64,000 nt of DNA, from contig JABHEG010000028.1 of NCBI GenBank assembly GCA_018676675.1, positions 62,001 to 126,000 on the forward strand, written 5' to 3'. The notes under the pieces were generated by a model that did not search any database, had not been told where the DNA came from, and saw only the letters and a program-made list of their open reading frames with translations. The DNA comes from Lentisphaerota bacterium. Lineage in GTDB: Bacteria > Verrucomicrobiota > Lentisphaeria > Oligosphaerales > JABHEG01. Within the stretch, counting starts at the first letter, position 1. Every line of letters starts with the position of its first letter. A program made the position numbers and the translations under genes. This document shows positions 34,506-42,882 of the stretch, one piece after another.

Positions 34506-35723
34506 ATGAAACTCGGAATTGGCCTAATTGGCGGAATGGGACGGGGGGCGTTCGTTGGACAGCTCTTCAACGAAACCGGTGAGGCAGAGGTCCGGATCGT
34601 CTACGACATCGCCCCGGGCTCCTTTGCGGTGGGGCGCGAACGCTTCGAGACGGGCGGAGCCAAACCCACCTGCACCACAGACCTCAACGAGTTGCTCGGA
34701 CGAGACGACCTGGACTGGGTCGTCGTCGGCACCCCCGATCACACTCACTATGCCCTTGCCCGGCAGGTGATCGAGGCAGCGAAGAACGTGTTCATCGAGA
34801 AGCCCATGACCTCGACCACAGCCGAAGCAGATGAGCTCTGCGCCCTGGCCCGCAAACACGGCGTCCAAGTCGTCGTCGGTTGCGAACTCCGCTACAGTCC
34901 TCCTGTGGAAACCGTCAGAGAGGCGCTTTGGGCCGATCGGGTCGGGAAGCCCGTCTCCGCAGTGTTTGTCCACCAGGAAGCACGTGGCTACACTTACTTC
35001 CTGCGCAATTTCCGCAAGCGCCGCTGGGGTGGCGTGATCATGCAGAAGGGCATCCACTACATCGACATGATCAACGACTGGGCCGACTCCCCTCCGATCC
35101 GCGTCACAGGGACAGCAACGCAAGGGGTGTTTGGGGGCCGCCCGGAAGCAGCGGGCCAATACTGCCGGGACTGCAGGGAGAACGGGACGTGTGCCTTTTC
35201 GTTCGACACCGTGCCCTCCCCAACCTGGCGCAAAGGTGGCCCGCGGGAGAAAGGTGAGCATGCCTTCGACCACTGCGTCTTCATGCCCGATTCGGACACG
35301 GAAGACAACATGCATATCCACATTGACTACGCGAATGGCCTGCGGGTGAGCTACTCGGCCATCTACTTCGCCCCCATCAACCGCAAGGAAGTCTGGCTCT
35401 GGGGCAGCAAGGGCAGTCTCCATGCCGTGCTGGATGGCCCCGAGCCCGTGGTGGAGTTTACACCATTCGTTGCAGGCATGAGGGAAGGTCAGCCTGAGAG
35501 ACTGCCCATCGAGTCATTCAGTGGTGGGCATGGCGGAGGCGACGCCAGAATGGTCCGCGCCATCGTGGCCGCCAGCCGCGCAGGCCAGGTCGTCCGCCCG
35601 CACGCCCTTGACGGGCGTCACGGCGTCGCGGTTGCAGAGTACGCAGCGAAGTCAATCCTCAGTGGAATGCCCGAAGCGATTCCGCTTCCCGGCGACCCGA
35701 TCACGCCCCCGGACTCGCTGTAG
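34506..35723 (+). CDS. Gfo/Idh/MocA-family NAD(P)-dependent oxidoreductase
   Basis: A 405-residue sugar or inositol dehydrogenase family member. The ATG at 34506 has GAGGGAC upstream. The Rossmann fold is G-L-I-G-G-M-G-R-G (about 6-14), then V-V-V-G-T-P-D-H-T-H-Y near 73-83 and the hallmark E-K-P-M near 97-100. A C-terminal alpha/beta domain follows, with the catalytic-region pattern G-V-I-M-Q-K-G-I-H-Y-I-D-M near 175. Odd: residues about 212-225 contain C-R-D-C and a third cysteine five residues later (E-N-G-T-C), a possible metal-binding loop not usual in classical inositol dehydrogenases. The preceding gene is flavodoxin; a hairpin at 35726-35758 likely ends the transcript. Substrate not determinable. 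Confidence 0.9.
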   Translation: MKLGIGLIGGMGRGAFVGQLFNETGEAEVRIVYDIAPGSFAVGRERFETGGAKPTCTTDLNELLGRDDLDWVVVGTPDHTHYALARQVIEAAKNVFIEKPMTSTTAEADELCALARKHGVQVVVGCELRYSPPVETVREALWADRVGKPVSAVFVHQEARGYTYFLRNFRKRRWGGVIMQKGIHYIDMINDWADSPPIRVTGTATQGVFGGRPEAAGQYCRDCRENGTCAFSFDTVPSPTWRKGGPREKGEHAFDHCVFMPDSDTEDNMHIHIDYANGLRVSYSAIYFAPINRKEVWLWGSKGSLHAVLDGPEPVVEFTPFVAGMREGQPERLPIESFSGGHGGGDARMVRAIVAASRAGQVVRPHALDGRHGVAVAEYAAKSILSGMPEAIPLPGDPITPPDSL

Positions 35724-35725
35724 GC

Positions 35726-35758
35726 AGGCGAAGGGCATGGCATTCCGGCCCTTCGCCT
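35726..35758 (+). terminator. Terminator-like hairpin after MocA gene
   Basis: AGGCGAAGGGC and GCCCTTCGCCT pair perfectly over 11 bp around an 11-base loop, starting three bases after the stop codon. No T-run follows, so it may be a weak terminator or an RNA-stabilising hairpin. Confidence 0.6.
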
Positions 35759-35857
35759 CAGCTGAGAGCTCGAGCGTTGCTCCGGCATTCGGGGATTCCG
35801 GCGTTCTATTATCGCCTGCAGTTTGACCTGTGCTGAGCAAGTGAAGGAGCGTTCCTC

Positions 35858-37315
35858 ATGAACAAACCGAACATCATCTACATCCTGGCCGACGATATGG
35901 GCTACGGGGATGTGTCGTGTCTGAATCCGGATTCAAAGATCCATACACCCAACATCGACCGGCTTGCGTCCGAAGGGATGGCGTTCACGGATGCCCATTC
36001 CAGCTCGGCCGTCTGCACCCCCTCCCGCTACAGCATTCTCACCGGGAGGTACAACTGGCGTTCCTCTCTGAAGCAAGGCGTCCTTCAAGGATACGATGGT
36101 CCCCTGATCGAGTCGGGGCGCGAAACCGCTGCGTCCCTGCTGCGTCGACACGGGTATCACACCAACTGCGTAGGGAAATGGCATCTCGGCTGGGACTGGC
36201 ACCTCAACAGTTCTGATCCCAAAGACATCGATTTCGCCAAGCCCATCAGCAACGGACCACGGGATCGGGGCGGGTTTGACCGCTTCTTCGGTATCATCGC
36301 GTCCCTCGACATGCCACCGTTCGTCTACGTAAACGACGACCTGCCAACCGCGATCCCGGACCGCATCATTGACGGCAAACGCGAGGAGCAGGTCATTTGG
36401 AGCCAGGGCCCCATCGCTCCTGACTTCACCCACGACGGCGTGCTGCCGGCATTTGCCGAAAACGCTTGTAACATCATCCGGGAACGAGCCGCAGCCGATC
36501 AGCCGTTCTTCCTCTATTTCCCGCTCAACTCACCCCACGCGCCATGTCTCCCAACGCCCGAGTTCAAGGGCGCCTCCGGCCTCAACGACTTCGCCGACTT
36601 CTGCCTGATGACCGATGCGGTGGTGGGCCAGGTACTGGACACCCTTGCCGCGTGCGGTCTGGAGGAAAACACGATCGTCATCTTCACCAGTGACAATGGC
36701 TGCACCCCGGTAGCCGACTTTGAGACCCTCGCCCGTTTCGGACACCACCCCAGTTACGTATTCCGCGGCCACAAAGCGGACATCTACGAAGGGGGACACC
36801 GTATTCCTCTGCTGATCCGCTGGCCTGAGCAGATCGAGGCCGGTCGAGTGTGTGATGAGACGGTGTGCCTCGTGGATTTCCTGGCAACCTGTGCAGATAT
36901 CGTGGGTGAAAGCCTGTCCGACAACGCCGGTGAAGACAGTGTCAGCAATCTCCCTCTCTGGCGTGGTGAGACCCCGGGTTCGACGCTCCGCGAAGCAACC
37001 GTGCACCACTCGTATTTCGGTGCCTTCTCGATTCGACAGGGCCGTTGGAAGCTCGAGTTCTGCCCGGGCTCAGGTGGTTGGAGCTCGCCGAGGCCAGGAC
37101 AGGAGCCGGCAGGATCCCCCCTGACCCAGCTGTACGACCTCGACGCGGACATTGGTGAACGAACGAACCTGGTCGATCAGCACCCGGCCGTGGTGGCCCA
37201 CCTGACCAATCTGATGATCCGCTATGTCCGCGAAGGACGCAGTACCCCGGGTGCCCCTCAGGCCAACACTGGGCCCGCCCACTGGCCACAGCTTGCCTGG
37301 ATGAGTGGATCCTGA
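35858..37315 (+). CDS. Cytoplasmic-type sulfatase (formylglycine-dependent)
   Basis: A 485-residue type I sulfatase. The formylglycine site is C-T-P-S-R with C53, followed by Y-S-I-L-T-G-R. The N-terminal metal-binding block A-D-D-M-G-Y-G-D lies at 11-18, and a K-W-H-L-G loop near 108 and T-S-D-N-G-C near 281 complete the site. As in the sulfatase at 17083, the ORF starts directly at the fold with no signal peptide. The start has AAGGAG about ten bases upstream. It stands alone between the hairpin that follows the MocA gene and the convergent gspF gene. The two cytoplasmic sulfatases differ in length and sequence, so they probably act on different sulfated sugars or acids. Confidence 0.9.
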   Translation: MNKPNIIYILADDMGYGDVSCLNPDSKIHTPNIDRLASEGMAFTDAHSSSAVCTPSRYSILTGRYNWRSSLKQGVLQGYDGPLIESGRETAASLLRRHGYHTNCVGKWHLGWDWHLNSSDPKDIDFAKPISNGPRDRGGFDRFFGIIASLDMPPFVYVNDDLPTAIPDRIIDGKREEQVIWSQGPIAPDFTHDGVLPAFAENACNIIRERAAADQPFFLYFPLNSPHAPCLPTPEFKGASGLNDFADFCLMTDAVVGQVLDTLAACGLEENTIVIFTSDNGCTPVADFETLARFGHHPSYVFRGHKADIYEGGHRIPLLIRWPEQIEAGRVCDETVCLVDFLATCADIVGESLSDNAGEDSVSNLPLWRGETPGSTLREATVHHSYFGAFSIRQGRWKLEFCPGSGGWSSPRPGQEPAGSPLTQLYDLDADIGERTNLVDQHPAVVAHLTNLMIRYVREGRSTPGAPQANTGPAHWPQLAWMSGS

Positions 37316-37349
37316 GGCGGGGAGGAGAAACGCCGGGGACCTCTGAGAT

Positions 37350-38570
37350 CTATCGGATGTAGTCCTGCAAAGCAAAGATGGGCAGGACCATGCCGATGAC
37401 GATCGTCCCGATGATTCCGGCCATGACGAAAAGAAGAGCCGGCTCAGCCAGGGCAACAGCCATGCGCAACCGTCGGTCCACTTCCTTCTCGGTCGTGTCA
37501 GCCAGGCGAATCAGCTCATCGTCTAGGCGCCCAGCCTGCTCGGCCACGGAAATGATCTCCACGACCGATCCGGGGAACAGGAGCGTACACTGAGACAAGC
37601 TGTCTGCGAGGCGACTGCCCTGTCGGACGTGCTGTCCGCCTTCGTGTACGGCATCGACGAGGACTTGATTCCCCAGAGACCTTTCGGCAACATCCAGGGC
37701 GCTTACCAACGGGACGCCAGCTTTGAGCAGCGTCCCGAACATGCGACAGAAGCGCGTCATGGCCAACCGGGCCGTCAGGACGCCGAACACGGGAAGTCCA
37801 AGCAGCAGGGCTTCCCAATGACGTCGCCCCCTCTCTGACGCCCCCCATTCGCGGATTGCCAGCAGCGCGCAGGCAACAACCAGGGCGACGACCAGTCCCC
37901 ACTGGCGGATCCAGGCACTCGTGCCCATGATCAGGCGGGTAAGCAGGGGGAGGGTAGCCCCGAAATCACTGAACATGGCTTCGAAGCGCGGGATGAAGAA
38001 GGCAAGCAGGAAAATAACCGCGCCGACCGAGAGAACGGCCAGGACGGCAGGATAGACCAGGGCGGCAACAATTCGGCCGCGCAAGTCACGCTCCCTGGCC
38101 TGGAAATCCGAAATTTGCTCCAGCACCAAGGCCAGGAAGCCGCCTTTCTCCCCGGCGCGTACCATCGCGATGTGGACGCGCGGGAAGACGCGCGGGAACT
38201 GATTCATCGCGTCAGCCAGCGATGTCCCGTCCGCGATCAGGTCATGGATTGCCTGCCAAACCCGCCCGGCCACCTCGCTGTGGGCCTCCTTTGCGAGGCG
38301 GTACAGCGCGGTGGCGAGAGGAACACCTGCGGCAAGCAGCGACGAGAGCTGGCGTGTGAATGATTCCCGTGAGGATGCCGGGACTCGCCCGGCCTCTGGG
38401 ACAAGCGCTACGCCTTGCTCCCCCGGAACGCCCCCGCACTCGTCAAGGCGGACCAGCGTCAGGCCCTCACTTGTGAGCTGAGCCACAGCCGCTTTCCGCG
38501 AGTCCGCCTGAAGCGTCTTCGCAACGGTGTCCCCCGCCACGGTCAGTGCTGTATACTCATAGTCTGGCAT
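37350..38570 (-). CDS. Type II secretion / type IV pilus inner membrane protein GspF/PilC
   Basis: A 406-residue platform protein of the GspF/PilC family. It opens with a short P-D-Y-E-Y-T-A domain, then two cytoplasmic GspF folds separated by membrane helices: the first contains R-Q-L-S-S-L-L-A-A-G-V-P-L near 75-87, the second has the homologous F-G-T-L-L-K-A-G-V-P-L near 278. Hydrophobic helices lie near 170-195, 225-245 and 378-400, and the family's G-E-K-G-G segment is near 140. No good Shine-Dalgarno site precedes the ATG. Upstream 85 bp is gspE. No secretin, pseudopilin or peptidase gene is nearby, so the rest of the machine must be elsewhere. Confidence 0.92.
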   Translation of the reverse strand: MPDYEYTALTVAGDTVAKTLQADSRKAAVAQLTSEGLTLVRLDECGGVPGEQGVALVPEAGRVPASSRESFTRQLSSLLAAGVPLATALYRLAKEAHSEVAGRVWQAIHDLIADGTSLADAMNQFPRVFPRVHIAMVRAGEKGGFLALVLEQISDFQARERDLRGRIVAALVYPAVLAVLSVGAVIFLLAFFIPRFEAMFSDFGATLPLLTRLIMGTSAWIRQWGLVVALVVACALLAIREWGASERGRRHWEALLLGLPVFGVLTARLAMTRFCRMFGTLLKAGVPLVSALDVAERSLGNQVLVDAVHEGGQHVRQGSRLADSLSQCTLLFPGSVVEIISVAEQAGRLDDELIRLADTTEKEVDRRLRMAVALAEPALLFVMAGIIGTIVIGMVLPIFALQDYIR

Positions 38571-38655
38571 ACGTGGGTGTTTGCCTGCTGTCCGTTGTGC
38601 TGTCAGTCTCTGAGGGCCATCGCGGCGGACTCAGCATCCGCGAAGGTCTCACGGG

Positions 38656-40341
38656 TCAAGGCGATTCAACGGTCGCTCCGTTGCCGGTCGCAGCGGTGTC
38701 ACGGCTGACTCGGAGGACTTCCTCCAGAGTGGTGACGCCGTCACGCAGGAGGCGCAGCCCATCCTCAAAGAGGGGGCGCCACCCCTGCTCGACGGCCGCC
38801 GCGCGGATCTCCCCCAACGGGCGTGAGGCGGCGACCATCGCGGCGATCTCTTCCGTCATCGGCAAGAGCTCGAAGATCGCGTGGCGCCCCAGGTAGCCTG
38901 TGTTCCGACACTCCGAACAGCCAACAGCCGCATAGGCCGGCCCGGTTGCGGCCACGGGCGAAACGGCAGCCGCTTCTTCCCGTTCCATGTCGGTCACCGG
39001 TCGCCGACAGTGCGGGCAGAGCAAGCGCACGAGGCGCTGAGCAAGTATGGCTTCCAGCGACGATGCCACCAAGTACGGCTCAACCCCCATGTCCACCAAC
39101 CGTGTGAGCGCACTGGGAGCGTCATTCGTGTGCAGCGTCGAGAACACCAGATGCCCGGTGAGTGAGGCTTGCACAGCGATGTGGGCCGTCTCCGCGTCAC
39201 GGATTTCTCCCACCAGGATGATGTCTGGATCATGCCGGAGGATCGAGCGCAATCCACGCGCAAACGTGAGGCCTGTCTTCTCCGACACCTGGATTTGATT
39301 GATCCCGTTCATCTGGTATTCAACCGGATCCTCAACGGTCACAATCTTGCGCTCCGAGTCATTGAGTTCCTGGAGGGCAGCGTAGAGCGTCGTGGTCTTC
39401 CCACTCCCCGTTGGGCCAGTAACCAGGATAATCCCGTGCGGAACTCCTAGAAGACCACGCAGATGATCGAGAGTTTGGGGCGCCATATCCAGCTCGCCGA
39501 GCCCCATCAGAGCAGAATCCTGACGGAGCAGGCGGAGAACCACAGCCTCGCCATGCACCATCGGGATGATGGAGACACGGACATCGACATCGCTGCCCCG
39601 GAGTCGAAGCTTGATACGCCCGTCTTGCGGCAGACGCTTCTCCGCGATATCCAGATCACTGACAATCTTGATCCGGCTGACCACAGCCGGCTGGAAACGC
39701 TTGAGCTGTGGAGGAACGGGAACATCCTGCAACACACCATCGATGCGGTAACGGACCCGGAACTCATCCTCGAAAGGCTCCAGGTGGACATCGGTAGCAC
39801 GCTGCCCGATGGCATCGACCAGCATCTGGTTCACAAAGCGGATGATCGAGGCATCCTGCGCCGATTCATCCAGGTCAACGCCGGCCCGAGGGCTGTCTTC
39901 GACAACCTGCAGGAACGCGGAGGACTCAAGGCTGTCGATGGTGTCGGCCCCAACGCCCAGATGAGTCTTGATGCAGGCACGAATGGCGTCGCTTGGGGCC
40001 AGGACAGGAACGACCGGCTCGCCAAGCGTTACCCGTAGTGCGTCTGTTCCTCGCGTGTCGAAGAGTCCACTGACTGCGACCTCCACGCGACCATTGTGCC
40101 GCCGGAGCGGCAACACATCCCATTGCAGCAGCAAGCGCGCGGGGCAGGCAGCAATCAGAGCCATGTCAGGCTGGAGATCGCCGAGGTCCGAGAAGGGCAC
40201 GCCGTACTCAGCGGCGACTGCCTGCAGAACATCCTGCTCGGCCGCCCCTCCAGCACGCTCCCGCAGTGCGTCACGAATACGCAACGCATCGGAAGCGGGG
40301 AGCTGCCCCGCACGAACCATATCGGCAATGACGTCGTCCAT
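38656..40341 (-). CDS. Type II secretion / type IV pilus assembly ATPase GspE/PilB
   Basis: A 561-residue assembly ATPase. The N-terminal 140 residues are the GspE N-terminal domain. The ATPase core has T-G-P-T-G-S-G-K-T-T-T (Walker A, near 314-324), the Asp box D-P-V-E-Y near 350, I-L-V-G-E-I-R-D-A-E-T (Walker B and catalytic Glu, near 383-393), and a His box T-L-H-T-N-D-A near 407. A CM-type zinc motif C-P-H-C...C-S-E-C is intact near 447-484, as in GspE rather than PilT. The start has GAGGAA about ten bases upstream. It follows the LTXXQ-like gene by 13 bp and is 85 bp before gspF. The three genes form one minus-strand unit. Confidence 0.95.
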   Translation of the reverse strand: MDDVIADMVRAGQLPASDALRIRDALRERAGGAAEQDVLQAVAAEYGVPFSDLGDLQPDMALIAACPARLLLQWDVLPLRRHNGRVEVAVSGLFDTRGTDALRVTLGEPVVPVLAPSDAIRACIKTHLGVGADTIDSLESSAFLQVVEDSPRAGVDLDESAQDASIIRFVNQMLVDAIGQRATDVHLEPFEDEFRVRYRIDGVLQDVPVPPQLKRFQPAVVSRIKIVSDLDIAEKRLPQDGRIKLRLRGSDVDVRVSIIPMVHGEAVVLRLLRQDSALMGLGELDMAPQTLDHLRGLLGVPHGIILVTGPTGSGKTTTLYAALQELNDSERKIVTVEDPVEYQMNGINQIQVSEKTGLTFARGLRSILRHDPDIILVGEIRDAETAHIAVQASLTGHLVFSTLHTNDAPSALTRLVDMGVEPYLVASSLEAILAQRLVRLLCPHCRRPVTDMEREEAAAVSPVAATGPAYAAVGCSECRNTGYLGRHAIFELLPMTEEIAAMVAASRPLGEIRAAAVEQGWRPLFEDGLRLLRDGVTTLEEVLRVSRDTAATGNGATVESP

Positions 40342-40354
40342 TGGTCCGAATTCC

Positions 40355-40891
40355 TCAGTCGAGGATCCCCATCAGGACAAGTTGGGCTTCCTGCTTCACA
40401 GTCAGAACCTGGCGCAGATTCTCTCTTGAGGCTTTCAGCTCGGACTCCTTCTGAGTACGTTCAGCTCGCAGTGCGTCCAGCTTAGCCTTCACTGCCTCGG
40501 CTGAACTGTCGTCCTTCTCTAGCAGGCCACGCAATTCGGACGTTGGGGTTACGGGTTCCTGCTGCTGATCATCGCCACCACGACGACGGCCCCACGACCG
40601 CATCCCGCGCATCATGCCTTCGGCCCGCTTCTTGAGCACGTCCTTGACCAGGGGTTCAATGGCCGTCCATTCTGCTTCAGGGGCTTTGATGGCTTCCTTG
40701 AGGCGGCCGAGCATCATCTGCTCCATCCGTGCCGGGTCCCACCCACCGCGTCCACCGCGTCCGCGGCGTCCGCCGCCCTGTCCACCACGATCACCACCGC
40801 CAGCGCCAGCGCCGCCCTGTCCCATTGTGGGAAGTGCCAGTGCCAGTGTGAGTAAGGCGGCGATCCACGTCATGCGAGTTGACTTCATCAT
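40355..40891 (-). CDS. Secreted LTXXQ/Spy-like protein
   Basis: A 178-residue exported protein with a signal peptide (basic K-S-T-R, hydrophobic core, cleavage after about residue 24), then a Gly/Arg-rich stretch (about 25-50) of short G-G-R-R-G-R-G repeats, then an amphipathic helical region. The C-terminal R-Q-V-L-T-V-K-Q-E-A resembles the L-T-x-x-Q motif of CpxP/Spy periplasmic chaperones. The start is an ATG doublet at 40891/40888, with AAAGGAGAG upstream. It is first in a unit with gspE and gspF. The role may be periplasmic protein quality control coupled to secretion, which is inference from position and the motif. Confidence 0.75.
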   Translation of the reverse strand: MMKSTRMTWIAALLTLALALPTMGQGGAGAGGGDRGGQGGGRRGRGGRGGWDPARMEQMMLGRLKEAIKAPEAEWTAIEPLVKDVLKKRAEGMMRGMRSWGRRRGGDDQQQEPVTPTSELRGLLEKDDSSAEAVKAKLDALRAERTQKESELKASRENLRQVLTVKQEAQLVLMGILD

Positions 40892-41235
40892 CGGTCTCTC
40901 CTTTGGTCTGGTTTCTGCCTCAGAAACGTTCGGTTATGCACGTCACCTGTCACCCCATTAGAGAGTTCCGTGCCAGATCCACCCACAACAGCACAACCTG
41001 CTTTGCTGCAAGCTATTGCCCGGTCATCAAGGCGCACGATGTCACAGCGTGAAGCGAGGCAGGGTTGCCCTGAGCCCCGAGGAGGGCTGCGCAAGAATTG
41101 CTCACGTTGCGGGAGGAGACACATTGGTGACGCACAACGAGGGAGGGACGTGCGTTGAGGACGCAGGCGGCGTAAACGCATCGACATGGAGCGCGGCAGG
41201 CTGTCGCGAAGCCCCCTTCCCCCAACGGAACGACC
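40892..41235. other. Intergenic spacer, 344 bp
   Basis: Between the exported sulfatase (41236-42699) and the LTXXQ-like gene. No gene, RNA or repeat beyond the 17-bp dyad at 40911-40927 was recognised. Short open frames here have neither ribosome binding sites nor recognisable composition. The promoter of the LTXXQ-gspEF unit must lie here on the minus strand. Confidence 0.5.
40911..40927. promoter_or_regulatory. Perfect 17-bp dyad in the leader of the LTXXQ-gspEF unit
   Basis: GTTTCTG-CCT-CAGAAAC is a perfect seven-base dyad with a three-base centre, 20 bp upstream of the ATG and close to the ribosome binding site. It could be an operator or an RNA hairpin controlling translation. Confidence 0.4.
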
Positions 41236-42699
41236 TCACCATCTTCCGTCGTTGGCCTGATCATACTGCGGATTGCGGGCGGGGATCGTCGCTCCGGTTG
41301 CCTTGCGCCAGGCGATGAGTTTAGCCCGCAGTTCACTGAGAAGCTCCGGACGATCGCCGGATAGGTCGTTCCGTTCGCCAATGTCTTCCCGCAAATTGTA
41401 GAGTTCGAGTTTCCCGTCTTCGAAGAACTCGATGACCTTGTAGTCGCCTGAGCGCATTGCATGGGCAGGGGCTTGCCGGCCGGGCAGGTACCCGGGCATC
41501 CACCAGAAAATGTCTGTGCGTTCGAGCGTCCCCCGTGAGTCTCTCAGAAGCGGAACGATGCTCTCGCCGTCCAGTTCCTGTTCGGATGGAGCCTGGGCGC
41601 CGGCCACTTCGACAAACGTGGGGTAGAGATCGACTCCCGTGACGGGAACCCGGCACACCGAACCAGCTGATGTGATCCCCGGCCAACGGACGAACATCGG
41701 GACACGAATCCCTCCTTCGTAGAGCATGCCCTTCATGCCGCGCAGAGGCACGTTTGAGGTGAGACCATTGCCCGGCCCGAGCCCGGGGTTCTTCGCGGTC
41801 CCGCAACCCCCGTTGTCGGAGAAGAAGATGACCATCGTGTTCTCCGCGAGTCCAAGCTCATCCAGTTTGCTCAGCACACGCCCAAAATTGGTGTCAAGCG
41901 TCTCGATCATCGCGGCGTAGACAGGATTCCGGTGCCCTCCCACAGCCGCCTTGGCTTTGTACTTCGCAACAAGGGCTTCTTTGGCCTCCAAGGGAACATG
42001 CACAAGGTACTCCGCGTAGTAGAGGCAGAACGGCCGGTCTCGGTTCGCCTCAAGAAATGACAGCGCTCGCCCTGCCAGGACGTCACTCAGATAGGCTTTC
42101 GGCTCGTCTTCGCTCTTCCGTCTCCCCCCGTCCGGCCTAATCCAGTGAGTTTTTGATGTCGGGATAGGGAGAGATTCAGCAAAGCCCTGGCCGGCAGGCG
42201 ACTCGCCTGCACCGCCACCAAGATGCCACTTCCCGAAGTGCCCGCACACGTAGCCGGCAGCTTTGAGGGCCTCCGCAAACGTCACCTTGTCCCCCGCGAG
42301 CCCCTTCTCGTTGTCAGGTGCAAGGAGCTTCCGTTCATGCCACTTGAGGAGTCTCTTGTTGGTGTCAAAACGCCTTTTTCCTCCGACGGTGTAGACGCCA
42401 TGCCGCGGGGCGTACTGCCCGGAGAACACACAGGCTCGAGCGGGCGCGCAGTTCGCGGCAGGACTATAGGCGTCGGTGAACCTCATGCTCTGGGCGCAGA
42501 GCCGATCGAGATTGGGCGTCTCGTAATACCCGCTGCCATAGCACCCCAGATCGGTCCAGCCCAAGTCATCCGCATATAGAAAGACGATATTTGGGGGACG
42601 TTTGGGAAGCGGAGCGGAGCGGAGTAACCCTGGAAGGGCCAACCCTACGAGTAAAGCGAGACCAATCTGTTTCAGGAAGTCGCATCTGCCAATAGCCAT
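41236..42699 (-). CDS. Exported sulfatase with degenerate Tat-type signal
   Basis: A 487-residue type I sulfatase with an N-terminal signal. The leader reads G-R-C-D-F-L-K-Q followed by a hydrophobic core and A-cleavage near 30. This resembles a twin-arginine motif (R-R-x-F-L-K) with the second Arg replaced by Cys (codon TGC, one transition from CGC). The fold starts at about 35, with metal residues in Y-A-D-D-L-G-W-T-D-L-G. The formylglycine site is C-A-P-A-R at C84, a C-x-P-x-R variant with Ala in place of Ser at position 4. S-D-N-G-G-C-G lies near 294. GAGGTG lies six bases before the ATG. It stands as a single gene, divergent from the D-threonine-aldolase-like gene. Confidence 0.88.
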   Translation of the reverse strand: MAIGRCDFLKQIGLALLVGLALPGLLRSAPLPKRPPNIVFLYADDLGWTDLGCYGSGYYETPNLDRLCAQSMRFTDAYSPAANCAPARACVFSGQYAPRHGVYTVGGKRRFDTNKRLLKWHERKLLAPDNEKGLAGDKVTFAEALKAAGYVCGHFGKWHLGGGAGESPAGQGFAESLPIPTSKTHWIRPDGGRRKSEDEPKAYLSDVLAGRALSFLEANRDRPFCLYYAEYLVHVPLEAKEALVAKYKAKAAVGGHRNPVYAAMIETLDTNFGRVLSKLDELGLAENTMVIFFSDNGGCGTAKNPGLGPGNGLTSNVPLRGMKGMLYEGGIRVPMFVRWPGITSAGSVCRVPVTGVDLYPTFVEVAGAQAPSEQELDGESIVPLLRDSRGTLERTDIFWWMPGYLPGRQAPAHAMRSGDYKVIEFFEDGKLELYNLREDIGERNDLSGDRPELLSELRAKLIAWRKATGATIPARNPQYDQANDGRW

Positions 42700-42882
42700 T
42701 GTACACCTCGCAAGAACGGACTCGATCTGGCAGTAACGTAGTACGCTGTCAGCATCCGGTCGCCCAGTATACCGACAGGAATCGCCCGTGGCCCCGTACC
42801 GTCTTGCATTTGTCGGTCGGATTGCCTACGTTGTCGAGCCTTGACGGAATGGACTGACGTGCCTGGAATCGGAGGGCAAATT

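Noticed and set aside
40892..41235. Small protein on the minus strand in the spacer after the exported sulfatase
   Set aside because: No ribosome binding site and low-information Arg/Cys-rich sequence; treated as non-coding.
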